The notes: generated by a model not told the origin, from the sequence alone. A stretch of DNA of 64,000 nt from Beta vulgaris subsp. vulgaris (GCF_026745355.1 NC_079206.1:8704031-8768030), one strand, 5' to 3'; counted from the stretch's first letter, positions 48,485 through 60,480 are shown. Numbers and translations are program-made.

Positions 48485-48955
48485 AGGAGAAAAACGCTAA
48501 ACTTGGCCTCGATGATAAGACCAGCCTACTACGTCATTGTGGATAATAGAAGAAAACAAAACATTAGAGGAGGAAAACCAATAAAGAAGTGAGGTCGTCT
48601 GATCATGACCTCTATGCGCCATAAAATTCGCAGCTTGGTTGGCCTAGCTCCCTAAAACAATGGACAATGGAGATCTCTTGCAGACACTTCAGATCCTCCC
48701 CCGAATCCATAATCAACGAGTTGATCTCCCATGAAACTTTCCAACTATGACGAATAGAGTTTATTAGCAACTCGTTAGTATCTTGATAATTGCTTCAAAG
48801 CTTACATGGCAGCTCCAAGCTCCAAGAAGCCATAAGTTTGCCTACCATTAGAGTTCTCCTTACTAATGTTGAGGTTAACAAATTCAATAGCACTAATCAA
48901 ATTTTAGGAAGTGCTAAATCGACTTGCAGAAAAATAATGAAGAATAGAGAAGGGG
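48485..48955 (-). pseudogene. LINE RNase H remnant next to the copia insertion
   Basis: On the minus strand, broken frames read SWEINSLIMDSGEDL (about 48740-48700), VHCFRE (about 48650), then ANQAANFMAHRGHDQTT (about 48640-48590), and DVVGW near 48530. This is the end of LINE ORF2, related to the remnant at 34433. The copia element at 48961 is inserted at its upstream side. Confidence 0.75.
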
Positions 48956-48960
48956 ATAAA

Positions 48961-49256
48961 TGAAAATATGGATCAATTCTGCAGAATTTTAGCTCACCAT
49001 ATACTGTCTCCTTTCACTTCATTCAAAACGGCTCAAAAAGCTACAGCCTGACCTAGGTGATATATATATAGTATCAACCTAGGAAGGAGAGATCATGACT
49101 CATACAACCGGACAAAATACATGATCATGGACACTAGGAGACAAAATGCTAATAATGCTAAAACTGATAAAGCAACAAGGACAGGAGAACATGGGAGCGA
49201 ATTATATTCTGTGATTAGGAACATTGTGAGCACTGTGAGGCTGCATCTTTTCAACA
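48961..49256 (-). repeat. 3' LTR of the young copia element
   Basis: It runs TG...CA on the element strand (TGTTGAAAAG to CATATTTTCA). It contains the pol stop codon near its start. It is identical to 53729-54024. Confidence 0.97.
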
Positions 49257-51820
49257 CTCCCCCGCAAACTTGGTGTGATGGGAAGAACGCCTAGTTTGGG
49301 AAGCAATGAGGCATGTTGAGCAGTGGTCATAGGCTTGGTGAAGAGGTCAGCTACCTGATCTTGAGATGGTATGTATTGAGGATCAATAGCGCCACTAGAG
49401 ATCTTTTCCCTGATGAAGTGACAATCCAGTTCAACGTGTTTGGTTCTCTCATGATGAACCGGATTTGCTGCTATGGAAAGGGCAGCCTTGTTGTCACATT
49501 TCAGAATAGCAGGACCCAATTTTGTGAGATTGAGGTCTTTGAGGAGCTGAGTGACCCAGGTAACTTCACAAGTTGTTAGTGCCATGGCACGGTACTCAGC
49601 TTCAGCTGAGGATCTAGCAACTACTTGTTGCTTTTTGGATTTCCAGGAGAGAGGAGATGCGCCTAGCAAAACGCAAAAACCAGTTGTTGATTTGCGAGAC
49701 ATAGGACAGCCTGCCCAGTCACTGTCTGTGTAGGCAGTGAGTGTGGCAGCTGAGTTGGAGGCAAGGAGAATACCTTGTCCAGGACATGAACTTAAGTACC
49801 TCAAGACTCGCTTGGCAGCCTGCATATGTGTGGTAGTGGGTTTGTTCATGAATTGGCTGAGAGTGTGCACAGCATAGGAGATGTCAGGTCTAGTAATTGT
49901 GAGATAGATAAGGCGACCAATGAGCCTTTGATATTCAACTGGATTGGGTAAGGGGTCCCCCAGTTCAGGAGTGAGTTTGATATGAGATTCAAGAGGAAGT
50001 TTAACAGGTTTTGATTTGGTCATATTGAACTCTTTGATAAGGTCCTGAGTATACTTTCTTTGGGAAAGAAAGAAACCTTGCTTAGACCTGTCCACTTCAA
50101 GCCCCAGAAAGTAACTGATGTTTCCCATGTCTTTCATGTGAAAGTTAGAGGACAGGAAGGTTTTGAGAGAGAAGATGAGAGACTGATTGTTACCAGCAAT
50201 TAAGAGGTCATCCACATAGACAAGGACAGACAAGAATGAGGTGTCTGTGACTTGAGTGAACAATGAGTAATCAGTCTTAGACTGAGTGAAGCCAAAGAGT
50301 TTCAGGGCAGTGGACAACTTGGCAAACCATTGCCTGGGCGCCTGTTTCAGCCCATAAAGGGACTTTTGAAGTTTACACACTAGTGAGTTTGACACTGGTT
50401 TGGCTGCTGATTGGTGCAAGGTAATATGACTGTTCCAGCCAGTGTAGCCTGGTGGCAGTGTCATATAGACATCTTCTGCTAAGTCACCATGTAAAAATGC
50501 GTTCTTTACATCCATTTGGAACACCTCCCATCCTTCCATAGCAGCAACAGCCAGTAATGACCTAACAGTGGTCATTTTTGCTACAGGTGCAAAGGTCTCA
50601 CTGTAGTCTATGCCATAGGCTTGTTTGCAACCCAAAATCACAAGACGAGCCTTGTGTCTGTCTACTTCACCAGTGGGAGTAAACTTGGTTTTGTATAACC
50701 ACTTACACCCAATAGCCTTCTTTCCAGGGGGTAAGTATTGAAGCTGCCAGGTGTGGTTTTGTTCTAGAGCATTGATTTCTTCATTCATTGCATGAACCCA
50801 AGGCAGGTGTTGAACTGCATCTTTAAAGTGAACGGGGTCTTGATGGTGAGTGACTTGAGACAGGAAGGCATGAAATTGAGGTTGAACAGGAGTAGTGACC
50901 AGGTTGGTGACATGTTCTGGTTGAGAAATGTTTTCTGGGGATGTCAGAGTGTGCTCATAATCAGTGAGCCATGTGGGAAGTCTTTTAGTTCTTGTAGTTT
51001 TTCTAAGAGGTGGAGGTGAGGCATGTGAAGTTAATGGCTGAGTAGGTGAGGTTTGAGAAGGGCTAGGAGAATTTGGGGGTGTCCTAACAATAGGTTCAGG
51101 TTCACTATCAGCTGCTACTTCATCAGACTCATAGGCAACAGAGGTAGGGTAGGTGTTTGTGGTAGGTGTGTTTTGAGGCATAGGAATTGGTAGAGGTTCC
51201 CTGAGAGGTGTGTAAGAACTTTGTTTGTTGTAAGGGTACACATCCTCATGAAATTTGACATCCCTGGTGACAAAGGTGTGACTAGTGGTTAGACTCATCA
51301 CTGTGTATCCTTTTTGTCCATGAGGATAGCCTAAAAATATGCAGGGAAGACCCCTGGGTTGGAATTTGTCATGATTCAGTTTAGGGTTGTAGGCTATGGC
51401 AAGACACCCAAATGCCCTCATATTAGAGTAATCAGGTTTCCTGTTATAAATTCTCTCATATGGAGTGAGGTGTCCTATAGCAGCAGATGGCAGCCTATTG
51501 ATTATATAGGTTGCAGTCAACACACAATGTCCCCAAAAACTCAATGGAAGCCCTGCCTGAAATCTCAATGCTCTAGCCATTTCTAGCACATTCCTGTGCC
51601 TCCTTTCTACACGACCATTCTGTTGTGGCCTGTCCACACAAGAGGTTTGGTGATTGATTCCCAAATCTCCAAAAAATTTCAAACACTCACCATCACTGAA
51701 TTCCAATGCATTGTCAGATCTTATGGCTTTCACAATAGCATTGAATTGAGTTTTAACAAATAACACAAACCTTCTTATAGCCAGGTAAGCATCAGATTTA
51801 GCCCTTAGGAGTTGAACCAA
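49202..51820 (-). CDS. copia pol: integrase core, reverse transcriptase, RNase H (open part)
   Basis: 872 codons without a stop. Integrase DDE residues are seen in RSDNALEF (residue about 36) and QNGRVERRH (about 70). The linker is rich in Pro/Ser/Thr (about 220-290). Reverse transcriptase follows from a [12 protein letters not shown] segment (about 345), with [13 protein letters not shown] (about 435), [10 protein letters not shown] and the active-site YVDD (about 533). RNase H has AYTDSDWAG (about 696), SSAEAEYRA (about 738), CDNKAAL and an end of LADLFTKPM. The ORF runs into the 3' LTR, where the stop lies. The first codon here is arbitrary (TTG): the true frame comes from upstream but is broken near 51815-51880. 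Confidence 0.95.
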   Translation of the reverse strand: MVQLLRAKSDAYLAIRRFVLFVKTQFNAIVKAIRSDNALEFSDGECLKFFGDLGINHQTSCVDRPQQNGRVERRHRNVLEMARALRFQAGLPLSFWGHCVLTATYIINRLPSAAIGHLTPYERIYNRKPDYSNMRAFGCLAIAYNPKLNHDKFQPRGLPCIFLGYPHGQKGYTVMSLTTSHTFVTRDVKFHEDVYPYNKQSSYTPLREPLPIPMPQNTPTTNTYPTSVAYESDEVAADSEPEPIVRTPPNSPSPSQTSPTQPLTSHASPPPLRKTTRTKRLPTWLTDYEHTLTSPENISQPEHVTNLVTTPVQPQFHAFLSQVTHHQDPVHFKDAVQHLPWVHAMNEEINALEQNHTWQLQYLPPGKKAIGCKWLYKTKFTPTGEVDRHKARLVILGCKQAYGIDYSETFAPVAKMTTVRSLLAVAAMEGWEVFQMDVKNAFLHGDLAEDVYMTLPPGYTGWNSHITLHQSAAKPVSNSLVCKLQKSLYGLKQAPRQWFAKLSTALKLFGFTQSKTDYSLFTQVTDTSFLSVLVYVDDLLIAGNNQSLIFSLKTFLSSNFHMKDMGNISYFLGLEVDRSKQGFFLSQRKYTQDLIKEFNMTKSKPVKLPLESHIKLTPELGDPLPNPVEYQRLIGRLIYLTITRPDISYAVHTLSQFMNKPTTTHMQAAKRVLRYLSSCPGQGILLASNSAATLTAYTDSDWAGCPMSRKSTTGFCVLLGASPLSWKSKKQQVVARSSAEAEYRAMALTTCEVTWVTQLLKDLNLTKLGPAILKCDNKAALSIAANPVHHERTKHVELDCHFIREKISSGAIDPQYIPSQDQVADLFTKPMTTAQHASLLPKLGVLPITPSLRGSVEKMQPHSAHNVPNHRI
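49257..49273 (-). other. Polypurine tract
   Basis: On the minus strand GCGGGGGAG directly precedes the 3' LTR. It would prime plus-strand DNA synthesis. Confidence 0.85.
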
Positions 51821-51835
51821 GTGGCCCTGGAGTGG

Positions 51836-52279
51836 TCATCCATATAGTAAGGAAGTACCTGTATTTCCCTTTGTTTCTACCCTGTAAGGGCCCCAAATAT
51901 CCAAGTGTATCAACTCAAACTTGGAGCTAGCACATGATTTACTACTGTAATAAGGAAGTTTTGTAAATCTGGCCATAGGACAAGTTAAGCACACAGCAGT
52001 TTTATCATAACAAGCAACAGGTAAACATCCAGTTTTGTGTATCTTTTCCATGGGAGCATGCCCAAGTCTATTGTGCCAAAGGTTACACACTTTCAAACCA
52101 TTATCATTGTTTTCAACACTACATTTGCTACTGTTTACAGACATACTTGTCTTTTCTTTGTTCACAAATCCTTGCTTCTCACACTCCTTGCCAGCATTGC
52201 TCTCTTCAAGATAGTACAGACCCTGGTGAGCTCTTCCCACAGCTCTAGTTTTCTGAGTTGCACAGTCCTGAATTAACAC
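51836..52279 (-). pseudogene. copia integrase N-terminal region, frame-separated
   Basis: It encodes the GAG-pre-integrase/zinc-binding segment (LWHNRLGHAPMEKIH, then CLTCPMARF) and the first integrase-core Asp (HLDIWGPY). It is separated from protease by a one-base break near 52278. After GPYRVETKG it leaves the frame of the downstream pol. Confidence 0.92.
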
Positions 52280-52660
52280 ATTTCAGACAGAAACTTCACT
52301 CCACAATCATTATCTTTGATTAGCTTGTTCACTGACATGAGGTTATGTTTAAATTCAGGTACAAACATCACATTTTTCAAGGTTATGTTGTTTCCAAGCT
52401 TCACATTCCCCACATGTGTTATCTTGGCTGTATTACCATTAGGTAGGTTTATTTTAGTGTGAGTTGAGAATTCCCTAGGGTTCTCAAGTTTATCAAACTC
52501 AGCCACCATGTGGTCCGAGGCTCCAGAGTCCACTATCCACCCCTTTGTATAACTAGAGGTATTGTGACAAGACATCATACCTGCAAAGCTGTTCATGTCT
52601 ATTTCTTCCTCAGTGTCATACCAGGTTTTGCAGATTTTGAGCTTGAGGTCTCGAGGGGAT
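52273..52660 (-). pseudogene. copia aspartic protease, frame-separated
   Basis: The active site WIVDSGASDHM is intact (about 52545-52510), followed by NLPNG, ITHVGNVKL and LKNVMFVPEFKHNLMSVNKL. The frame is lost from gag near 52660. Confidence 0.92.
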
Positions 52661-53616
52661 CAACTTCAGAAGTTTCTCCAGTTGACAGCAGTTAGAGACA
52701 CTTTCTTCCTGAGTTTGAGCATTTGCAGCCATTTTGTTCCTTTGAAATCCCCTCACAAAAGTTCCACCTTCTTTTTCCCTGCTCTTCCCCAGTTGCTTCT
52801 TGTATTTTGGATGTGTTTTTGGAAATCCAATCACTCTCCAGCAGCTTTCAGCAGCATGATTCTTTCTTCCACACACTGTGCAACCATTTTCTTGCCCTTT
52901 GCTGTACATAGCAATTGGTTCCATCTCACTCTTCACCATCTTCAGAGTATCTCGCTGAGACTCCTCTTGCTGCAGCATTCCACAAGCTATTTCCACACTA
53001 GGAAGAGGGGATTGAAGCAGGATTTGGCTTCTTTGGGCAGAATAGTCTTCATCCAATCCATTCAGGAATTGGAAGAGCTGTAGTTCTTCCTTTTGCCTGT
53101 TCAAGGCTTCTACAAAGGCATTAACTTCAGTGGTCATTGTGGTTATGGCTGGAAGAAGGTTCAATCCCTCAATCTCTTCCCATATTCCCTTTATGCCAGT
53201 GTAGTAATCAGCAATTCCTTGCCCATTCTGCTTAAACTCATAGACATCTCTATTGAGCTTATATTTCCTTGCTCCATTGGTCTGAGAAAATCTCACTTCC
53301 AGATGAGCCCAGATCTCTCTAGCAGTATTCATAAAGAGTATAGATCTCTTAATGGAATCACTTACTGAAGCCATAATCCAAGAGATCACCATGTGATTAC
53401 ATGTGTCCCATTGTTCTCCCTTTTCTGCATCAGTTGCATCTCTAGCCACAGCTCCAGTTACAACCCAAGCTTCCTTTTTGAGGCCAGGACAATTTCCATG
53501 GACCTTCTCCACTCTCTGTAATTGTTTGAACCACTCAGCTTGCTGATTGCAATGGTGTTCTGGTTATCAGAAGGATGAAGATACAGGGGGTTTTGTATGT
53601 CTGATAGCTTTGCCAT
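52616..53616 (-). pseudogene. copia gag, one-base break
   Basis: The ATG at 53616 starts MAKLSDIQNPLYLHPSDN, the usual N-terminus, but the frame ends about 50 codons on. It continues in the next frame (VTGAVARDATDAEKG), consistent with one missing base near 53465. The gag body (UBN2-type) is otherwise complete, and the zinc knuckle CTVCGRKNHAAESC (near 52880) has all its Cys and His residues. Gag would assemble the cytoplasmic particle. Confidence 0.9.
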
Positions 53617-53716
53617 TGAAGAGCTGATGAAAGGAAGAGAAGGGAGAAAAAGGAAAGAAAGAAAGAAAAGAGACCTTAGGAAAGGTAGGTGCTGATTCTT
53701 GCAGAAATTAACCTCA

Positions 53717-53728
53717 GCTCTGATACCA
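53717..53728 (-). other. Primer binding site for initiator tRNA-Met
   Basis: TGGTATCAGAGC on the minus strand starts immediately after the 5' LTR. It is an exact match to the standard copia site. Confidence 0.95.
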
Positions 53729-54024
53729 TGAAAATATGGATCAATTCTGCAGAATTTTAGCTCACCATATACTGTCTCCTTTCACTTCATTCAAAACGGC
53801 TCAAAAAGCTACAGCCTGACCTAGGTGATATATATATAGTATCAACCTAGGAAGGAGAGATCATGACTCATACAACCGGACAAAATACATGATCATGGAC
53901 ACTAGGAGACAAAATGCTAATAATGCTAAAACTGATAAAGCAACAAGGACAGGAGAACATGGGAGCGAATTATATTCTGTGATTAGGAACATTGTGAGCA
54001 CTGTGAGGCTGCATCTTTTCAACA
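53729..54024 (-). repeat. 5' LTR of the young copia element
   Basis: It is identical to 48961-49256. The element promoter and transcript start would lie here; I did not assign them. Confidence 0.97.
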
Positions 54025-54029
54025 ATAAA

Positions 54030-55255
54030 AAGAGTAATGTTTTTAACACCTTTAAACTTAATTTTTAGATAATGAACACATTTCTCACTCTTGACCTATA
54101 TACATGAGGAGTTTTTTTTTAAAGAGAAATTTCATTAATTGAAGACAAACGACACCTACAATAGATATTAAAGAAAAACAAGATACAATTAAACAAGGTT
54201 AACGATTCGTCTTCGAAGAAACTACAATGAACCAGATAGAGCAATACAACGCATTTCCCTTATATTTGCTGAAAAATGCGGCTATTAATGAGGAAATCTA
54301 TTATTCTCACATAGTTTTGGAAGAGCATTCTTGATCGAGCAATGATAACTGCATCCAACCCAATTTGACTCAATACAAAATGAACATGATTATTATCACA
54401 TGATTACAAAAGTTACTTTAGGTAGAGGCGAAGCTAGACTTGGTTAAGGAGGAGGGCCAAGTATACTTCCTTATTATTGATTACATTGTGAGGGGGCACT
54501 TTACTAGAATTCCTAATTTTCTTTTATTTAGACCCCTCATATGCTTCTCCCCTAACTTTAGGTATGCATATGCATGCATTGTCTTATAAGTGGAAATTAG
54601 CAAAAAATCATTCTACACTCTAGCTAGAAGTGGGAGTGGCCAGACCATTGGGCCGAACCAACCCCAACCCGCCTTGATCTATCTAATCTTAACCTAAATA
54701 AAATTTCTCCAACGACCTAGACTCTGAAACCATCTTAGTACCCCGCCTTAGTGTTATAAAACAACAGGATTGCACTTCCCAAAAGCTAGCTCAAGAGGAG
54801 GAGAGGCCATTGTCCTATATAAACCACACACCAGCCTCCCGTACGGTCGATGTAGGATCCTTTTCCTGGGATCAGTCAATAACATTCGTCCCCAAATACG
54901 GACCAACGTTCTCGTTGGTCACGACCACGTTGGTCACAGCTGGTTGGTTCCAAGCCACCACTCCGAGGTTTGGCTTTGATACCATTTCTGATGAACTGAC
55001 ATCTTTAGGACAAATTAAAGAAGAAGATTATGGATTTATATGGAACTTGATTGATAATTTTCTAAAAAAACAGTAAGATAAGGATAGTGATTACAAGCTT
55101 TCGAGAGGCTTGCTCTCTCCCAAAAGAACTCTTAAAAGTTCATCCAAAATACTACTCAATATTCAATATTCTTTTTCCCTAATTTCCTCTCTTTATAGAG
55201 TTTCTTCCCTTCTAACCTTCTAACTTATTTCTCAAGCTATAACTAATTATGCAGT
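54030..55255. other. Intergenic stretch with an LTR/TRIM-like piece
   Basis: At about 54770-55000 a sequence with CCCAAAAGCTAGCTCAAGAG, a CCTATATAAACC box, CGATGTAGGATCC and a terminal TTTGATACCA (reverse complement TGGTATCAAA, tRNA-Met primer-like) resembles a common plant LTR or TRIM fragment. I could not define both ends. The two overlapping short ORFs here have no recognisable domain. The rest is unassigned. Confidence 0.4.
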
Positions 55256-55263
55256 ACCAAAAG

Positions 55264-55546
55264 TAGAGGTGATCATTTTGGCCCGGCCCGCTGGCCCAAC
55301 CCGTTTTTGGGCAGATTTTTTCGGCCTGCGTTCGGGCCTGGCCCGGTTTTTTTTTTGCTTTAGGCGGGCTTTGGGCAAGTCAAAAATGACTTTTTAGTCT
55401 ATTTTTTTGGTCCGACCCGTTTTGGCCCGCATAAGCCCGCTAATTTAGGCCCGAAATAGCAGGCTTTGGTCACAAAATTCGGCCCGGTCGATGGGCAAAT
55501 TTTTTTTGCCGCGGCCCGGCCCGAACCCAGCCCATGATCACCTCTA
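55264..55546. mobile_element. hAT-type MITE, 283 bp
   Basis: The ends are TAGAGGTGATCATTTTGG on the left and, in reverse complement, TAGAGGTGATCATGGGC on the right. The 8-bp flanks ACCAAAAG (55256-55263) and AGCAAAAG (55547-55554) match at seven of eight. The GGCCCGGCCC-rich interior is typical of this class. Confidence 0.88.
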
Positions 55547-55554
55547 AGCAAAAG

Positions 55555-56737
55555 TACCCCCTCCCTAGGTTGGTTCATTACACTTGGCTTGACAAAAGAA
55601 GTACTCAAAACCCTTGATCAACCTTATCCTTCTTTACGTCCACAATAGGCCCAAGGACCTTTCCATCCCATCTGGAACCCTGGCCCAATCCAACCCGATC
55701 CAAACCACTCATGACCAATCTACCTCTAGCTAGGCTTAAACAAAAGAGATTATACACACTATCAAATGCCACGTCCTTCAAAGTTGTGGAGAAAAAACAC
55801 CAATGACCTAAAATTGTTGATATGTTTAATTGTCACTATCATGCCTTAACTAGTCATAATATGGAGGAAGGATTCTCCTCTCTAGGGAAACTCTATCTTG
55901 CTCCTCAAGTCATAATCACTAGTACTTGTACTACCCACATATAGCTTACCCTATATGAATTAAGAGCATAGGACATATAGCTTGCCCTATATGAATTAAG
56001 AGCATAGGACATGTAGATATAGATAGGTGACATAGGTGATGGACCAATTTGCGAAAGCGCATCTTTTGGTACTTTTAGAAAAAGACATGCAACTATATAT
56101 GCAAGCTACTAAGCAAGTTTCTCTTTGTCGTTAGCCATAATTTGATGATCATTTTCCACATGTATCTTTGACTTATTGAGGTATTGTACGGTTTTTAAGA
56201 CAACTCATATTGATTATTGATAAAATTAGTTATAGGATCAATTTATTGAGTTGTGCGTGGTGACAACTAATTGTATAGAATATATTACTAGTAGTCTAGT
56301 AGATGTTTTGTTCCAAATCTGATAGACTTAGCATCATAATCGATATTCTTTGGTTTCAATATCTCATACATGTTGACCTTAAATCCAATTTCTTGATTTA
56401 CCTTAGTTAATTATTCTATTCCTACGTTATAGAACTCCTATTCAATTTTCGTAGGCTCTAATTTCCTTCTTCATTTTGGTTATATGGTCAATGTTTTTTC
56501 ACCGACAGGATGATATTGTCAAAATGTCAATGGAATAAACACTAGCTTCTTTCCCCAAGAAATTTAATGTCACAGGAGTATACACGGTCCCTAGCTAGTG
56601 TTGAACTTGCGGCCCAATTTTCTCTAGTCTGTACGACTATAAACCCAATCTCCTACTAAAACTGTTACACTTGTTTTTTCTCTGTTATCATGTACACCTA
56701 CTAATAGGCTAATAGCATCGCACATGATATCAAGAAG
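55555..56737. other. Intergenic stretch, no gene recognised
   Basis: No coding region is recognised. It contains the 36-bp tandem duplication annotated separately. Confidence 0.5.
55937..56008. repeat. 36-bp tandem duplication
   Basis: Two adjacent 36-bp units starting ACATATAGCTT(A/G)CCCTATA differ at a single base. Confidence 0.95.
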
Positions 56738-56739
56738 TA

Positions 56740-56965
56740 CTCCGTCTGTTTCAAAATATAAGACATTTACGCATTATGAAAATTTACTTTGACCACAAAT
56801 ATCTCTCAATTACAATAAATAAAAATTATACCGTTAGATTCGTCTTGAAAAATACTATAATAATATTATTTTTTAAAATTTTCTATCAACATAAATTGAG
56901 AGTAATTAACGATCAAAGTTCGACCTCGAATATTGTGCGTGCCTTATATTATGAAGCGGATGGAG
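56740..56965. mobile_element. Stowaway-type MITE, 226 bp (second copy)
   Basis: It has the same family, length and orientation as 4665-4890, and much of the interior is identical (for example ACTTTGACCACAAATATCTC and CATAAATTGAGAGTAATTAA). TA flanks are at 56738-56739 and 56966-56967. Confidence 0.93.
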
Positions 56966-56967
56966 TA

Positions 56968-59340
56968 TTTGACAAGAATCTTACCTTCTATTCTAGAAGT
57001 TTTGGATTCGAATCTTTCCAATTGTTGTGCTCGAGAGTATGCATCTTTATCTTCCCCCATACTCTCAATCAAGCACCTAACTCCTAAATGTCAAACAAAA
57101 AATTGTGCTTGTGCTTGGGAGTATGGATCGGTGGATCCCTATCTCCCCCATACTCTCAACTTTGAAAGTTTTGTTTATGAGACTTAACTTTCATGTAAAG
57201 TTTTGATTTAAGAGACTCATCAATTCAAAACAACCTTTTAAATATTTATACCTCCAAAATAAAATAAAAAATCAAATGTATTAAAAATTATTTATGAGAC
57301 TTCATTAGTTTTTCAAAAATATACAATTTTTTTATGAAAAAAATAATGTTTTAGACTACATATCATGTTCATCTAATCAATGTTATCTTTTAAGTTTTAT
57401 CACACTTAAAAAGTCATGACTTTGACTCACTCCACGAAAATCTTTAAATCAATCGAGCTGGTATCGTGATAATCTAAGAACAATAATGCTCATTTTTGTT
57501 GCTGTTTTCTAAATAAATTGTTGCACAAAAAACAAAATTGTTTATGGATTTTTGCCGATTCAAGGTCAAAATCATGTATAATTGATTATATATTTTTTGG
57601 CTAGCGAGCTTTTTGTATGTCAAACCGATAATCTTCTTGCTTAGGATTTTTGTTTATTTTGTTAACATGCGTAATTGCTAAATGAATTTGAACGAAGCAT
57701 GGGCTAGTAGAGTGCATAAATATGTATCCTTTTATCAAAATTTGTAAATAAATCTAGGTGAATACGCAAAAATATAGAAAAATAGGTGATTGACTTAGCC
57801 AATATCCATTGGTTCTTCAACATTGATCGGTCCAGTTTCACCTAAGCTTCATCATGTTCATAAATTAAAACACTCATGTTCGGGTCTATAAGCAATAACA
57901 ACTGTTGTATAACTTTAAGTTAGTCTCCGACCAATATATTTTGTATTTGCCAAATCATTTTTAATTAGTCATAATATAATTAAGTTTATCAAAAATATTA
58001 AAGTGTATTTTGGGCCAAAAATATGAAAAAAGAATTGAGTCTCCAAAATAAAAATTTAAAAATTGAGTCTCCAAAATTACAAAGAAATCAACTTTAGACC
58101 CTAAAATGAATTATAACTCCAAAAAATTGAGAATGATGATTTTCTTTTTTCCACCATCTGTCATTGCAAAGATTATTTTTTATTGATTATCATGTCTACT
58201 AAATGAAGGATTGTGATTTAATAGGAAAGATAAGTGGTTTTGATTACAAGTTTACAATGACTACAGTCTACGAAATGATTTAAAAGAAAAACAAATGTTA
58301 TTGATTAAAAGTTTACGATGACTATAAAATTATTGTAGCCATTATAGAATTTGTATATTTCCATGACGAGGTTAATTAATTGTAACTCGTAAAATTTGTG
58401 ACCATCAAAGATGGTAAATTTCTACTTTTTACACTAAAAATTGGTTAGAGCTTTCCTTCCGATCTCAAAAATTGTTGGGACGATTGTCATCACCTTACCC
58501 CTATGGCTCTCTAAAACAAACCTATCAAACATTCCCCCAGACTAGGTTCACGTGCCATTTGGGCTGGCCCATCAATAACCCGTTTTCCTTTTGTTCTGAG
58601 GTAGCAATTTGCCCTTCACCTGGCTAACCTGCTTCACTCGTACAAAGTGTTAGCAATGTGTTTTGGTAAGGCAAAAATTGACAGGGCATTGCTGCTGGAA
58701 AGAAGCATGGTTGATAAAAACAAGGCATAAACTCAGATATGATAAAGAAGTCTGAGAGATGATGGAACATTCAAACTTCAAAACAGTCCAAATTAGAGCC
58801 CCTTATGTGCAGGAACCAAGAGGAACCAACGTTTATGGTTGTCGTGAAATGATTTGTTGCTTTTTTGCAAGATTTGACGTCTCCACTACGAACGAACCTT
58901 ACCTTAGAAAAAGCTAGATTGTTCCTTTTTGTGTTTGTGAATTTCAATGTGGATTTGTGTATTAACATATTGATAGTTATATTATAATCCATCAAGAGAA
59001 ATAAGAATTAAGGGTTAAATTCTCACCTTCCAACTATGAAATTGATTTCGATAATTAATTAAACAATAAATTACAATCTATTTTTAGTACCATCAAACAT
59101 AAAACAAAAAAACACCTAAAGGAGCTTTAGTAGCTCGTACATGCCCTAAAAAACCTAAACAAATAAAATTGATAGAGAGTTGCATATTAAGTAAGGAGTC
59201 ATTGGTCGATGATTGTGATAGTGGAGTCAAAAATATGAAGACTGGTGGAAGTGGTACGAGAAGCAAATGTCGATCACAATCCGGACAACGAACAACGAAC
59301 AGTGAGCAATCCTAACGAGCATCTATCGCTTGGGATTCTT
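56968..59340. other. Intergenic stretch, no gene recognised
   Basis: About 2.4 kb of AT-rich sequence. Two direct copies of a CCCCCATACTCTCAA word lie near 57054 and 57150. No ORF here has a motif I recognise. Confidence 0.5.
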
Positions 59341-60480
59341 GGCTCATCATCTGTTAAAGAGTCACATTCCTAGATGACTCATGACTCTCTCTCGAGGATA
59401 TTTGAGGTTTCTCCTTTAGGTAGGAGAAATGGGGTGTACTGAAATCCACCAGATGTAACTGGGGTGCCACCTGCAGATTTGAATTTTTCATGGCAATGAC
59501 GACCATTAAGATCATTGCCAAGTTAAAATAAGAACTAAACATTGTGAGCTCTCAAAAACACCTCCGGCTTTGGAAACCGAAAAACACATATCTGATCCAT
59601 AAATACTGATCATCGCCTCGACCACGGTCACACTTCTCATCCTTTCGATTCACATGTTCCTTCATCAAAGAGTCCAAAAGAACTACATATTCTACGACTA
59701 TAATATTACACCACCATCTCTTATGCAACTGGCAAACGTTTATTAATTGCCATAACCAACTACTATTACCAGCCTTATCAACTCGAAATAAACAACTTAC
59801 AACTGTTTCACGACTTATCACCCAAACTAAGAAAATACCGGCTAACATAGCCACCACCAGGCGGTTGGGGATAACAACACTCGACCAACTAAGGGGGAAG
59901 GAGACTCGACAGACTAACATGAACAGGGGAGGGGAAGGGGATGCCCAACTAGCGAAAAACTGGGGAGGGGGGGGGGAAACCGATGCACAACCAGGGAAGG
60001 GGGGAGGCCCAATACACAAGATAAAACAGGGGAGGGGAGGGGAAGAGGAGGCCTAAACAAACGAAAAAAAAGGGACGGGGTGGTGAAAGCCTGACACACA
60101 ACTAGGGGAGGGGGAGGGGAAGCCCGACGCGACTCAACTACGGGAGAAGGGTGGAAAACCGACAAAATAAACCAAGGAAAAGAAACAGGGGGTGGGGAGG
60201 ACTAACCAACAAACAAGGGAGGGGAAACTCCGCTGCGAAGATGACGAAAACACGGGAAAGCCACGGAGGAGCAACAATGAGATCAGATCTATAACCTTCG
60301 AGGCAGAACCGAAAATAAAAAGGGGGAGAAGGGCTCGACGGCCGCCATGAGGGCACGGAGGCGACTCAGGCGGTCATCGAACCCTAAGGTTTGACGGCTG
60401 AGAAAAGGCTCTTAGTTTCGCCTAGGGTTTCACTTTTGTTTTCGCTAAACAAAGGCAAGATATCACTTTCATATATAGTA
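59341..60480. other. G-rich region with degenerate tandem repeats, unexplained
   Basis: Bases 59925-60230 of the plus strand carry repeated GGGGAGGGGA runs spaced by short CCGACACACAACTA-like segments, in units of roughly 45-60 bases. The minus strand begins near 60440 with AACCCTAGGCGAAA, then a C-rich leader-like sequence, and holds a 155-codon ORF (60019-59552) with no recognised domain. Base composition differs sharply from the surroundings. It could be the 5' part of an unrecognised retroelement, a captured gene leader, or a broken gene. I assign no function. Confidence 0.5.

Larger units (their letters stand above)
48961..54024 (-). mobile_element. Complete young Ty1/copia (RE1-like) retrotransposon, 5064 bp
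   Basis: Two 296-bp LTRs, identical on reading base by base, enclose the full copia order on the minus strand: primer site, gag, protease, integrase, reverse transcriptase, RNase H, polypurine tract. The 5-bp target duplication ATAAA is perfect (48956-48960 and 54025-54029). Identical LTRs mean very recent insertion. Yet the gag-pol frame is interrupted near 53465, 52660, 52278 and three times between 51880 and 51815, each consistent with a one- or two-base change, several at short homopolymers. As written it cannot make one polyprotein. The remaining 872 codons (integrase core to end) are open. Confidence 0.97.

Noticed and set aside
49202..51820. The longest ORF in the window as a host gene
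   Set aside because: Its motifs (integrase [23 protein letters not shown]) and its place between identical LTRs show it is copia pol.
52595..53083. 162-codon plus-strand ORF
   Set aside because: It is antisense to copia gag; the minus-strand reading has clear gag motifs.
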